A stretch of DNA of 64,000 nt from Amylibacter sp. IMCC11727 (GTDB lineage: Bacteria; Pseudomonadota; Alphaproteobacteria; Rhodobacterales; Rhodobacteraceae): assembly GCF_029854195.1 (NCBI RefSeq), contig NZ_CP122960.1, positions 3,168,001 to 3,232,000 of the forward strand, in the 5' to 3' direction. This document shows, in pieces, positions 43,404 to 52,680 of the stretch. A program made the translations under genes and the position numbers. The first letter of the stretch is position 1. Every line of letters begins with the position of its first letter. The notes beneath the pieces were generated by a model that was not told where the DNA came from, searched no databases, and saw only the letters and a program-made list of their open reading frames with translations.

Positions 43404-45293
43404 ATGCCTGATTTTGACGATGATATCTCGTTTGATGAATATGACGATCTCCACAGCCCACGCCCTGATCACACCGCGTTTGAAGATATCGTAGACGCCG
43501 CCATTTCACGCCGTGGCCTGCTCGCAGGTGTCCTGAGCTTTGGCGTTGGGTCTTTCGTTCTGGGCACATCCGCGCTTACAAAATCAACGCAGGCAAAGAC
43601 TACTCCGTTTGGATTTGTACAGGTTCCCGCATCCACCGCAGACACAGTCGTGGTGCCAGACGGATTTGAATGGGACGTGGTCGTGCAATGGGGCGATCCC
43701 CTCTGGTCTGACATCCCCGCTTTTGATCCAGAAACACGCGGCACGGCGGCTTCTCAAGCACGCGCATTCGGGGACAACAATGACGGTATGGCGTTGTTCA
43801 ATTTCGATGGAAAAACCGTCCTTGTGGCCAATAACGAATACGCCAATCGCAAAATCATTTGGGGCAATCGCACCAAAGGCAAGCCCCAGTCCGACGATGA
43901 TTTGCGAAAGGGTAAAATGGCCCATGGCGTTTCGATTTTGGAATTGACAGAGCGCGATGGCACGTGGCGCCCCGTGATCGACAGCCCGCTCAATCGCCGC
44001 ATCACCCCTGATACGAACATGGTGCTTACGGGCCCCGCGGCGGGCCATGATTTGCTGAAAACCGCAGCCGATCCCACTGGAACCCGAACCAGGGGCACGT
44101 GGAACAACTGTGGCAACGGGGAAACGCCGTGGGGCACGTATTTGGCCTGCGAAGAAAACTTCAATGGATATTTCTCATCCTCGGACAAAGATGTGGTCAT
44201 CAGCCCCGAATTGAAACGGTATGGAATCCGAACATCCGATTGGGGCTATGGTTGGGCGGAAATTGACGACCGGTTCGATGTCTCCAAACACCCAAATGAG
44301 CCGAACCGTGTGGGCTACGTGGTGGAAATTGATCCCCGCAATCCGTCTTCCACCCCGAAAAAACACACGGCTCTTGGCCGTTTCAAACACGAAAACGCAG
44401 ATGTACAAATCGCCAAAGACGGTCGTGTTGTGGTCTATATGGGGGATGATGAACGGGGTGAGTATTTATACAAATACGTTTCGCACAATAAATATGTCGC
44501 AGGGGAAAACACAGACACCCTGCTAACCGATGGTACGCTGTATGCCGCGAAGTTTCACGCAGACCAGCGCGGCGAATGGCGCGCCCTCACTCCTGAAACC
44601 ACGGGCATGTCCCGCGCCGACATCAGCATCCACACCCGCCAAGCCGCATCCGCCGTTGAGGCCACCACCATGGACCGCCCTGAATGGGTCGCATCCAATC
44701 CCAACAGCGTGCAATCCTATGTGGCGCTGACCAACAACAAAAACCGTGGTCGAAAACCAAACGCAGGGGGCGATGACACATCTGTGAATCCCGCCAACCC
44801 TCGAGTGAAAAACCTCTATGGCCAGATCGTACGCTGGATGCCAGACGATCAGGACCACGCGGCACACCGTTTTAACTGGGACATTTTTGTGCTGGCAGGG
44901 AACCCAACAGTTCACACCGATGCCTATGCAGGGTCTGCCAACGTCACTGCAGACAATATGTTCAATTCCCCCGATGGCCTGTCGTTTGACAGCACCGGAA
45001 TGCTGTGGATTCAAACCGACGGTAAATACACCAACACGGGTGATTTTGCGGGGATGGGCAACAATCAGATGCTGGTTGGGGATCCCGCCAGTGGCGAAAT
45101 TCGCCGATTCATGACGGGGCCAAAGGAATGTGAAATCACAGGCATCACATGGTCACTTGATCGTAAAACCGCCTTTGTAGGCATTCAGCACCCAGGGGAC
45201 AAAGGCGGCGGTCATTTCCCCAATGGCGGCCGGTCTGTGCCCCGATCCGCCATAATTTCTGTGCGCCGCACAGACGGCGCCGCGTTTGGCTAA
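43404..45293 (+). CDS. phoX: PhoX-family phosphatase (Tat-exported)
   Basis: The 629-residue protein has a long N-region and a Tat motif SRRGLLAGVLS at ~35-45. The DUF839/PhoX beta-propeller patterns are clear: NNEYANRKI, GTWNNCGNGETPWGTYLACEENFNGYF, RVVVYMGDDERGEYLYKYVS and the C-terminal PKECEITGITWSLDRKTAFVGIQHPG. PhoX enzymes hydrolyse phosphate esters in the periplasm using Fe and Ca. I see no obvious Pho box in the 20 bp upstream, so it may be read from the DUF2157 operon. Close homologues without phosphatase activity exist. Confidence 0.88.
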   Translation: MPDFDDDISFDEYDDLHSPRPDHTAFEDIVDAAISRRGLLAGVLSFGVGSFVLGTSALTKSTQAKTTPFGFVQVPASTADTVVVPDGFEWDVVVQWGDPLWSDIPAFDPETRGTAASQARAFGDNNDGMALFNFDGKTVLVANNEYANRKIIWGNRTKGKPQSDDDLRKGKMAHGVSILELTERDGTWRPVIDSPLNRRITPDTNMVLTGPAAGHDLLKTAADPTGTRTRGTWNNCGNGETPWGTYLACEENFNGYFSSSDKDVVISPELKRYGIRTSDWGYGWAEIDDRFDVSKHPNEPNRVGYVVEIDPRNPSSTPKKHTALGRFKHENADVQIAKDGRVVVYMGDDERGEYLYKYVSHNKYVAGENTDTLLTDGTLYAAKFHADQRGEWRALTPETTGMSRADISIHTRQAASAVEATTMDRPEWVASNPNSVQSYVALTNNKNRGRKPNAGGDDTSVNPANPRVKNLYGQIVRWMPDDQDHAAHRFNWDIFVLAGNPTVHTDAYAGSANVTADNMFNSPDGLSFDSTGMLWIQTDGKYTNTGDFAGMGNNQMLVGDPASGEIRRFMTGPKECEITGITWSLDRKTAFVGIQHPGDKGGGHFPNGGRSVPRSAIISVRRTDGAAFG

Positions 45294-45294
45294 A

Positions 45295-46140
45295 TCAGCT
45301 TTTAGCCTCCATCGCGGCCCACATATCCTCTACCCAGCCTTTAATGACCAGCGCCTCTTCCCAACGGTTTGACATTTCACGCCCATCAGGGCCTGTCATG
45401 GCGTATTCAGGCGGACCCAACTCACACAGAAAGATGCAATCCCCATCCGCGTTGCGCGCGCGCCAACCTTCAAGCCCTTCGCGCCACCACCCTTTAAACA
45501 GCTCCACCCATTTTTGGTTCTGCGGGAAATCCAACTGCAATTGAATTTGCTGACGGCTGGCAACCCGCCCCTGAAAACTATCTGACCGTTCTAAAATGCG
45601 GCTCATCAGCCCCATGTCACGCTCACTCAGCGGATACCAAAACTCCCGATCCACCACATAGTGGCTCAGATCCGCACACATACGCATTTCAGGGATGGAA
45701 TCGAGCAGGCACAAAGTGGAATACAAATCATTCGTAATACAATTGCGGTGTGCTTCGAACTGAATGGGCATGCCCTCTTCCTCGGACATCTCAATCCACT
45801 TGCGGATTACAGGGATCATGCCATCCACCGACAATGGCATCACCTGCCCGATTACATCCACAAAAGGCGAGCCGAAGTCTTTGGCCATTTTCAATGTGTC
45901 CCGCAGGCTTTCAACCGTCTTTGGAAACGCCACAATCAACGGCGTCAGACCAGCGGCTTCCATCAACGGCTGAACTTCATAGGCTTGCGCAACATCCCCC
46001 GCGCCCAGATCGATGGCCATACCATCGTACCCAGCACCCGCCACCATTTCGACCACCTGATCATAAGGCAACTTAATCCCTGTTTGATCATGGGGCTGCA
46101 TTGCCCAAAGGGATGTGTATGTTTTTAGAGTACGGGCCAT
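45295..46140 (-). CDS. TIM-barrel sugar-phosphate isomerase/epimerase-like protein
   Basis: The 281-residue xylose-isomerase-like TIM barrel has GYDGMAIDLGAGD, FEAHRNCITNDLY (metal-binding Glu/His region), CADLSHYVVDREFW and CELGPPEYAM (late Glu). The substrate is unknown. It follows the desaturase gene by 4 bp on the same strand, so an operon is likely, controlled perhaps by the divergent LysR. Confidence 0.83.
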   Translation of the reverse strand: MARTLKTYTSLWAMQPHDQTGIKLPYDQVVEMVAGAGYDGMAIDLGAGDVAQAYEVQPLMEAAGLTPLIVAFPKTVESLRDTLKMAKDFGSPFVDVIGQVMPLSVDGMIPVIRKWIEMSEEEGMPIQFEAHRNCITNDLYSTLCLLDSIPEMRMCADLSHYVVDREFWYPLSERDMGLMSRILERSDSFQGRVASRQQIQLQLDFPQNQKWVELFKGWWREGLEGWRARNADGDCIFLCELGPPEYAMTGPDGREMSNRWEEALVIKGWVEDMWAAMEAKS

Positions 46141-46144
46141 CAGA

Positions 46145-47131
46145 TCACCCTTCGGCCTGCATCCGCACCGTCCGTCCGCCAGTACGCGGAATAACCCAAA
46201 CCTCGTTCATCGGATATTGTCCCTCATCCTTGGCGCTCAACTTCTTGATCACCTCAATCTGGAATTCGATCCACCCCATGCGATGCACTTCACCCGCATT
46301 GCCTTCGATTTTAGCATTCAGTTCGCGCAGTTTCCAAAACGGCACGGACGGGAAAATATGATGGGCAGTATGATACGGCATCTGCCAGCACAGCCACCGC
46401 ATCACCGCATTGGTGCGTGTGGACCGCGTGTTTTCCAAAATATCATCCTCATGGCTCAGGCCCAGATGCTCGATGGTGTTTTGCAACTGATGCACAGGTT
46501 TCGTAACCAACAGCGGCACAATCCAAAACGTCAACGCAAACCAAGACCCCGTTGCCAGCGACGCGACCAAGATCAACAGATACAACCCCACGTGAATGCG
46601 GCTTTCCTTGATCAGTTTGGCCTCTTCTTCCTTGCGCACAAACGGCTCGATGATGATGCCACGCGCCCGTCGCACAATGCCAAAAATCCGATTGCGCCAA
46701 TAGGTGATGCCGGACACCCACAACAGATAAGTCCCAAGCGTATAGGGTTCACGCACCAGCTCCCCATCCCGCTCCCAATTGCCCGTGTGGCTGTGATGAG
46801 CAAAGTGCATCACTTGATCAAAATCACGCGGATAAAACTGCAAAAAGCCGATGATCCGGCCAAAGACTTCGTTCAATTTGCGGGTTTTGAAAACCGTCGC
46901 GTGGGACAATTCATGTTGTGCTGCATAAAGGAAGTTCAACAACACACCCAAAACAAAACCAGTGGCCAAAACCCACCACGTGCCAAGCGCCATCCAATGC
47001 AAACTCCCTGCAACGCCAATGGCGCCCCAATGACTGGCCATTTGCAATCCACCATACAGATCAGATCGTTCATTCAACGCCCGCAACTCTGCGGGCTCTA
47101 ACAATTTGCGGCGTGAAAAACTGGCATCCAT
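46145..47131 (-). CDS. Membrane fatty-acid-desaturase-family protein
   Basis: The 328-residue di-iron membrane enzyme has the three histidine boxes HELSH, HFAHHSHTGN and HTAHH, with four membrane helices between them. It would use O2 to desaturate or hydroxylate a lipid or other apolar substrate. The partner isomerase downstream suggests a small catabolic or modifying pathway rather than simple membrane adaptation. It diverges from a LysR regulator. Confidence 0.88.
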   Translation of the reverse strand: MDASFSRRKLLEPAELRALNERSDLYGGLQMASHWGAIGVAGSLHWMALGTWWVLATGFVLGVLLNFLYAAQHELSHATVFKTRKLNEVFGRIIGFLQFYPRDFDQVMHFAHHSHTGNWERDGELVREPYTLGTYLLWVSGITYWRNRIFGIVRRARGIIIEPFVRKEEEAKLIKESRIHVGLYLLILVASLATGSWFALTFWIVPLLVTKPVHQLQNTIEHLGLSHEDDILENTRSTRTNAVMRWLCWQMPYHTAHHIFPSVPFWKLRELNAKIEGNAGEVHRMGWIEFQIEVIKKLSAKDEGQYPMNEVWVIPRTGGRTVRMQAEG

Positions 47132-47226
47132 GGCGTGATTCCTTCAGTTGTACTTCCCTCAACCTACAATTTGATTTTTTTCAGCACTAATGGCATATTT
47201 TCAGATAAACCCTGAAAGAAACTAAC
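47132..47226. promoter_or_regulatory. Divergent control region desaturase / LysR
   Basis: The 95-bp AT-rich interval contains three TCAG motifs (TTTTTTTCAGCAC, TATTTTCAGAT, CCCTGAAAG inverse). LysR proteins commonly bind such divergent regions, but I cannot define the operator. Confidence 0.4.
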
Positions 47227-48066
47227 ATGTCACTGCCGCCGCTGCCCTCCATAACGGCCCTGGAAACGCTCGATCGACTTGGCTCGATCAAAGCCACGTC
47301 CGAAGCGTTGAACCTGACACAATCCGCCATCAGTCATAAGTTAAAGACGCTCGAAGCCACGCTCGGCTTTCCATTAACGGTTGCCGATGGGCGCGGGATT
47401 ATCCTCACGTCCCAAGCCCGCCAATATGTGCGGGCCGTTCGCCCTGCCCTGATCGCGCTGCAAGACGCGCATCAGACCATTTCAACCGCTTCTGGTTCGT
47501 TAACTGTGTCCTGCGCGTCAGGATTTGCTGCAAACTGGCTCGCTCCGCGCCTGTCTGGGTTTCGTCATCTGTTTCCGGATATCGCGCTGCACATTCAAAC
47601 GCAGCCCAACGCCAACGCTGATCTTTTCATCAAATTCATCAAACATTCCGAAGAAACATCCCCCCTGATGCGGGTGCATTTCTTTCCTGTCTGCGCCCCA
47701 CATTATGCGATTGAAAACCCGATCCCCAAACGCGCAGCGCAGCTCAATCCGTCCCAACTGTTGCACCTGCATACACGCAAAGATTGGGAGGCTTGGCTGC
47801 ATACACAAAACGCAACGCTCGACACACAAAATGGTGTCTTGTTTGATGATGTGCAAACCATGCTGGCCGCCACGATCACGGGGCAAGGATTGTCATTAGG
47901 GGATCGGCTCACCTGTGACAGCGCTTTGCGCTCTGGGGCGTTAATCAAACCTTACGGTGATGAAATTCTGTCGGAAAAGGCGTATGTTCTGGAAACAGGC
48001 AAAGCAGGAAAAACCCCTTCGGCCCATGCCTTTGAAACGTGGTTAATCGAACAGCTTACTTTGTAA
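47227..48066 (+). CDS. LysR-family transcriptional regulator
   Basis: The 279-residue regulator has an N-terminal winged helix (ALETLDRLGSIKATSEALNLTQSAISHKLKTLEATLGFPL) of the GcvA-like type and an effector-binding domain. It is slightly short for the family. It most likely controls the divergent desaturase-isomerase operon. Its 3' end overlaps the opposite-strand gene by 11 bp. Confidence 0.9.
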   Translation: MSLPPLPSITALETLDRLGSIKATSEALNLTQSAISHKLKTLEATLGFPLTVADGRGIILTSQARQYVRAVRPALIALQDAHQTISTASGSLTVSCASGFAANWLAPRLSGFRHLFPDIALHIQTQPNANADLFIKFIKHSEETSPLMRVHFFPVCAPHYAIENPIPKRAAQLNPSQLLHLHTRKDWEAWLHTQNATLDTQNGVLFDDVQTMLAATITGQGLSLGDRLTCDSALRSGALIKPYGDEILSEKAYVLETGKAGKTPSAHAFETWLIEQLTL

Positions 48067-48400
48067 TTAACGCAACGGGCGCATCATCAGCTTGTTCAAA
48101 ATCCAGAATGCGGCCCTCGCTGACTTTGGTCATGCGTTTGTATTCGTAAACCATTTCGTGCCCTTCGAGCGCGCTGCACACGATCAAGCATTCATGCAGC
48201 AGCTTGCTGCCATCACAAAACTCCACCGTTCCACGCAAATGCGGCGCATCTTTGGATAAGGCAAAGCCACCATCCCAACTGCGCAACACCGCAATTTCAT
48301 GATCGCCCGTGACAACGCGCAACCGCTCCTTGCGCTTTTGCGCACGTGTTTTGGCATTGTGTAACCCTGCCAAAACCTCTGGCTGCATATGAACTTCCAT
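48056..48400 (-). CDS. Conserved hypothetical small protein
   Basis: The 114-residue soluble protein is not recognised. It starts MEVHMQPEVLAGLHNAKTRAQKRKERLRVV and has a predicted beta-rich core (RVVTGDHEIAVLRSWDGGFALSKDAPHLRGTVEFCDGSKLL split over several strands). GGGAG eight bases before ATG 48400 supports this start over a longer one at 48439. Convergent with LysR. Confidence 0.65.
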   Translation of the reverse strand: MEVHMQPEVLAGLHNAKTRAQKRKERLRVVTGDHEIAVLRSWDGGFALSKDAPHLRGTVEFCDGSKLLHECLIVCSALEGHEMVYEYKRMTKVSEGRILDFEQADDAPVALITK

Positions 48401-48571
48401 GACAAATACTCCCTCGCTCACCCCACCATGACAGGTCATTGTGTATTTTCAATGAATTTGGGTGCGACAAACTGTTTCCACACTGCCTGCGGTTAACCCA
48501 ATATCGCGAATCTGCCTTTACACAGTTGGAACAAAGGCGTAGGCGCGCCACAACCAATCAAAGGTATTCCC

Positions 48572-50425
48572 GTGAAACAAGCTCTCGCCGACGCGCTCCA
48601 GCAGCGCGGCTATGAAACGTTGACCCCCGTACAAGAAGCCGTAACCGACCCAGACCTCGGCACAGCCGATCTGCTTGTGTCTGCGCAAACTGGCTCTGGT
48701 AAAACTGTGGGCTTTGGCTTGGCGCTTGGGCCAACGCTGCTTGGCGATGACGAAACCTTTGGCCCTGCGGGCAAACCGCTTGCGTTGGTAATTGCCCCCA
48801 CACGCGAATTGGCGATGCAGGTGATGCGCGAATTGATGTGGCTGTATGCCAATGCCAACGCGCAGGTGACATCCTGCGTCGGCGGCATGGATATGCGCGA
48901 TGAACGCCGTGCCCTGTCACGTGGTGCGCATATCGTTGTGGCAACACCAGGCCGTTTGCGCGATCACATCATGCGCGGGTCCATTGATCTGTCTGGCATC
49001 CGCGCTGTTGTTTTGGACGAAGCCGACGAAATGCTCGACCTCGGGTTTCGCGAAGACCTTGAATTCATCCTCGAAGCCTCACCAGAAACCCGCCGAACGC
49101 TGCTGTTTTCGGCCACGGTTCCGCGCACCATCGCAAACTTGGCAAAGAAATTCCAAAACAATGCCGTGCGGGTGTCTACCATTTCCGAACGCACACAACA
49201 TGCTGACATCGATTACCATCTAATGACCGTTGCCATGCGTGACGAAGAAAAGGCGATTATCAACATTCTGCGGTATTACGAATCTCCAGGCAGCCTTGTG
49301 TTTTGCAACACGCGCGACATGGTGAACCGCCTGACAACACGCCTATCAAACCGTGGGTTTTCCGTTGTGTCTCTGTCTGGCGAGTTGTCGCAGAATGAAC
49401 GCACCCATGCCCTACAAGCCATGCGCGATGGCCGCGCCCGCGTCTGTGTGGCCACCGATGTGGCGGCCCGTGGCATCGACCTGCCAAACCTTGATCTCGT
49501 GATCCATGCCGATCTGCCCCAAAACGTGGAAACACTGTTGCACCGCTCAGGTCGTACAGGCCGTGCAGGGCGCAAAGGCGCCTCTATCCTGATCGCCAAC
49601 CCCAAAGCCGTGCGCAAAGCGAACCGCCTGCTGCACGGGGCAAAAGTCACCGCAGAGCACGGCAACGCCCCCTCGGCAGAGGCTGTAACAGCTCAAGACG
49701 AAGCCCGCATGTTGGGCGATACCGCTTGGCAAGATGCCCCCACAGACGCAGAAACAGACAGCATCGCAAAGCTGCTCGACCTGCACAGCCCAGAACAAAT
49801 CGCCGCCGCCTACCTGCGCCTTTATAAATCCAAACAAACCGCACCCGAGGAATTGGGCGAACCCACTGCCTTTGACCCGAACGAAGTAAAACGCTCTTTC
49901 GGCCCTTCCGTCTGGTTCTCGGTTCTTGGCGGCCAAAACGCAGGTGTCGAAGTACGCCGTTTCCTGCCCAAACTCTGCAAAATCGGCGGTATCACCAAAG
50001 ACGATATCGGTGCCATTCGCGTTCAACATCACGAAACCCTCGTGGAAATCCGCGCAGGCTCCGTTGACGGGTTTCTTCAAAATCTCGGCCCGAAATCAGA
50101 GTTCGACAAAAACTCCCCGATCACCCAGATCAAAGCGCCAAGCGCGGCACAAAGGGGGCCAAAGCCCAAGTTTCAGCCGAAGAAATCCACCAAACCCGTG
50201 GATTGGAATGATGATCCAACCCCGCGCCGCAAAAAGCCAAAACCAACAGGCGATAAAAACAAGGGTAAGCCGAAGTTTAAGAAAAAAGGCCGCCCAGAGG
50301 ACACCCGCCCCGAAGGCGTCGTGACACCGCGCAAAAAAGGGGGTGGCAAAAACCTCGCGCCCGCAGTGGGCAAGCCGAACTCAAAAAAGAACAAGGCGCG
50401 GCGTGCGAAAGCTGGTGGGGGTTAA
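48572..50425 (+). CDS. DEAD-box RNA helicase (DeaD/CsdA-like)
   Basis: The 617-residue helicase has the Q-motif region, Walker A AQTGSGKT (~38-45), PTRELAMQV, DEAD at 149-152, SAT, and the HRSGRTGRAGRKG motif VI. A DbpA-type RNA-binding domain follows (VWFSVLGGQNAGVEVRRFLP...FLQNLGP), then a Lys/Pro-rich basic tail of ~90 residues. It likely unwinds structured RNA during ribosome assembly or cold adaptation. It starts at a GTG (48572). Confidence 0.93.
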   Translation: MKQALADALQQRGYETLTPVQEAVTDPDLGTADLLVSAQTGSGKTVGFGLALGPTLLGDDETFGPAGKPLALVIAPTRELAMQVMRELMWLYANANAQVTSCVGGMDMRDERRALSRGAHIVVATPGRLRDHIMRGSIDLSGIRAVVLDEADEMLDLGFREDLEFILEASPETRRTLLFSATVPRTIANLAKKFQNNAVRVSTISERTQHADIDYHLMTVAMRDEEKAIINILRYYESPGSLVFCNTRDMVNRLTTRLSNRGFSVVSLSGELSQNERTHALQAMRDGRARVCVATDVAARGIDLPNLDLVIHADLPQNVETLLHRSGRTGRAGRKGASILIANPKAVRKANRLLHGAKVTAEHGNAPSAEAVTAQDEARMLGDTAWQDAPTDAETDSIAKLLDLHSPEQIAAAYLRLYKSKQTAPEELGEPTAFDPNEVKRSFGPSVWFSVLGGQNAGVEVRRFLPKLCKIGGITKDDIGAIRVQHHETLVEIRAGSVDGFLQNLGPKSEFDKNSPITQIKAPSAAQRGPKPKFQPKKSTKPVDWNDDPTPRRKKPKPTGDKNKGKPKFKKKGRPEDTRPEGVVTPRKKGGGKNLAPAVGKPNSKKNKARRAKAGGG

Positions 50426-50470
50426 CGGGAAATCCTAAACTCCCCTAAAATCCGCAAAATCACGTCATAA

Positions 50471-50522
50471 TTCGAACAAATATCTTTGGGACATCTGGCC
50501 CAAAGATAACAAAATCGTTCGA
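50471..50522. repeat. Nested inverted repeat between helicase and membrane-protein genes
   Basis: TATCTTTGGG (50481-50490) and CCCAAAGATA (50499-50508) form a perfect 10-bp stem with an 8-base loop; TCGAAC (50472-50477) and GTTCGA (50517-50522) form an outer 6-bp stem. It lies 9 bases upstream of the next start codon. It may be a terminator of the helicase gene or an operator. Confidence 0.6.
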
Positions 50523-50530
50523 GCAGTAAT

Positions 50531-51868
50531 ATGTATTTGATGTTTCAAGCCATCGCCAAAGGCAGTTGGAAAGCCCCCCTGATCTTGTGTTTCGTGATCA
50601 TCGCAGGTGGTCTGACCCTTCAAAACTCAATCAATTCCGACATCGCGGATCAAGAAGCAGCCCTGCGCCTTGAACAACCCGCGCCTGTGTCTCTGGATGT
50701 ATTTAACCGCAAAACAGATATCCATCTGGCCAAAGAGGTGCATGTCACCGCACGCATGAACACCGACTACAACTATCGCCTGATCGAAGAACGCGATGGG
50801 CGCAAAGATAAGATCCGTTACATGTACGTTTTCTTTGGCCCAAGTCAGGCCAAATCGTCAAAACAGGCCCGCGCAGCGGTGATCCTTAAACCCGAAGACA
50901 AGGATGCCTTCGTTGATCTGCTGCTCACACAGTCCGCCGCCAATTTCAAAGCGTTGTTGAAAAACGAAACCACAACCGCGCAAGCCAATCTTTACAATCT
51001 TGCTGGCACGCGCGAGCTGTCCCCCGACTTACGCAAAATTGCCAATCAAGCTTTTGACGAACAAGGCCTGAAAAAAGGTCCCAATTTCATCTACATCGAA
51101 CCATTTCTCGAAGGCCGCGTTGTAGGGCTAACACCCGATTACGAACTCCTCAGCACGTGGAAATACATGTGGGGCAGCTTGCTTGCCATCTTTGCCGTCA
51201 TCACGGCCATCAAATTTTTACGCCGCCACAAATGGCAGGAAAAACGCGACGCGGAGTTAGCGGCAAAGGCCTATCAAAAGGCCGCAAAAGCCGCGGCCAA
51301 ACAGGCCAAACGGTCTTCACCGCACCCAATGCCAGAGGCGCAGATTGTTTCCGCCCCAATATCGACGCGCGCATTGGAAACCACATCTCAAAACGGGATT
51401 GAACAATTGCTGAGTTGGGCACGCCAGAAACCCGTCACCGCTGTGCTGATCGGTTTGTTTGTGATCCTTCTGGTCATGCCAGGACGGTTTGTTCAGGCGC
51501 TGCCGTTCATGTTCGTTTTCGGCTTTGTGGCCATACAGTTCCGCCATGAAATCCGAAAATTGTTTAATGACATAGCCCCTGCCAAGGGAACCCTGCCCGA
51601 CAGCACAGTCCTAGCAGAGCCAGAACAGCCCAGCGCCCCCAAATACACCGTTCCCCCTGTGGCCACGTCCCTGAAAACGGCTCCAAAGCCGCAGGCCGCG
51701 CCAACGACGGCCAAGCCCCGCCCCACAAACCGCAAATCCGTTTTAAATCGCAGCACAGATCGCGCTGGCCCCGTGGTGCGCAAGAAATCACTCAGCGATC
51801 GGCTCAGTGGGGCGTTTTCCAGCAAGCCAACCGCGACCGATCCGTTTCGTCGATTGCACAGGGGTTAA
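50531..51868 (+). CDS. Membrane protein of unknown function
   Basis: The 445-residue protein has an N-terminal membrane helix (APLILCFVIIAGGLTL), a ~170-residue soluble domain, a second helix (WGSLLAIFAVITAIKFL), an Ala/Lys-rich cytosolic linker, two adjacent helices (VTAVLIGLFVILLVM; ALPFMFVFGFVAIQF) and a basic Pro-rich tail. No family recognised. It converges with cobM with a 4-bp overlap. Confidence 0.7.
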   Translation: MYLMFQAIAKGSWKAPLILCFVIIAGGLTLQNSINSDIADQEAALRLEQPAPVSLDVFNRKTDIHLAKEVHVTARMNTDYNYRLIEERDGRKDKIRYMYVFFGPSQAKSSKQARAAVILKPEDKDAFVDLLLTQSAANFKALLKNETTTAQANLYNLAGTRELSPDLRKIANQAFDEQGLKKGPNFIYIEPFLEGRVVGLTPDYELLSTWKYMWGSLLAIFAVITAIKFLRRHKWQEKRDAELAAKAYQKAAKAAAKQAKRSSPHPMPEAQIVSAPISTRALETTSQNGIEQLLSWARQKPVTAVLIGLFVILLVMPGRFVQALPFMFVFGFVAIQFRHEIRKLFNDIAPAKGTLPDSTVLAEPEQPSAPKYTVPPVATSLKTAPKPQAAPTTAKPRPTNRKSVLNRSTDRAGPVVRKKSLSDRLSGAFSSKPTATDPFRRLHRG

Positions 51869-52656
51869 GTATTATTCGGTTCCACCAAATCCACACCCAC
51901 CACAGGACGCAGCACATGCGGTTTGGCTGGATCATACAGCGCTGAATCCACAAACTCATGGCTTTCGGCCAATGCGGGTCCCACCATAATCAGCGCCGTG
52001 CGCGTGATCTTGGATTTGCGCACCTTCATGCGAATATCTTTCAACGTCCCACGGATGATTTCCTGATCAGGCCAACTCACGCGATACCCCACAACAACGG
52101 GGCAATCCTCCCCATAATGCGGGATCAATTGCCGTTCAATCTCGCGCATATTGCGCACCGCAAGATGGATCGCAATCGTCGCGCCAGAGCGGCCGAAGTT
52201 CTCCAACGTTTCCCCTTCGGGCATAGATGTGGATTGCATCGACATCCGTGTCAGAATGATCGACTGCGCAATCTCTGGGATCGTCAACTCCTGCCCAATC
52301 GTCGCCGCCATCGCCGCGTATGCTGGCACCCCGGGGATAATCTCAAACGGGATGTCATCCTTGCGCAACCGACGGATCTGCTCCGCAATCGCTCCGTACA
52401 AAGACGGATCACCCGAATGCACCCGCGCCACATCTTCACCGCGTTTGTGCGCCGCCAAAATTTCCGCATGAGTGTCATCCAGCGTCATCGCCGCCGTGTC
52501 CATCACCTTCGCCCCTTCGGGCGCACAGGCCACCACGGCCTCAGGCACCAAAGACCCTGCAAACAGGCACACAGGGCACGCTTCAATCCGTGCCTTTGCC
52601 TTTACAGTGATCAGATCAGGATCGCCCGGACCCGCGCCAATGAAATAAACCGTCAT
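51865..52656 (-). CDS. cobM: Precorrin-4 C11-methyltransferase
   Basis: The 263-residue SAM methyltransferase starts VYFIGAGPGDPDLITVKA and has RVHSGDPSLYGAI and GVPAYAAMAATIGQELTIP, typical of CobM/CbiF. It methylates C11 during corrin ring contraction. It is the last gene of the minus-strand cobalamin operon, 24 bp after the CbiG-CobJ gene. Confidence 0.95.
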   Translation of the reverse strand: MTVYFIGAGPGDPDLITVKAKARIEACPVCLFAGSLVPEAVVACAPEGAKVMDTAAMTLDDTHAEILAAHKRGEDVARVHSGDPSLYGAIAEQIRRLRKDDIPFEIIPGVPAYAAMAATIGQELTIPEIAQSIILTRMSMQSTSMPEGETLENFGRSGATIAIHLAVRNMREIERQLIPHYGEDCPVVVGYRVSWPDQEIIRGTLKDIRMKVRKSKITRTALIMVGPALAESHEFVDSALYDPAKPHVLRPVVGVDLVEPNNT

Positions 52657-52680
52657 TATACTATTCTCCTGTCGGCGAGG

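Noticed and set aside
46115..47101. 328-codon open frame on the plus strand across the desaturase gene
   Set aside because: It is antisense to a gene with three clear histidine boxes, and its protein is rich in His, Arg, Pro and Gln without any recognisable fold.
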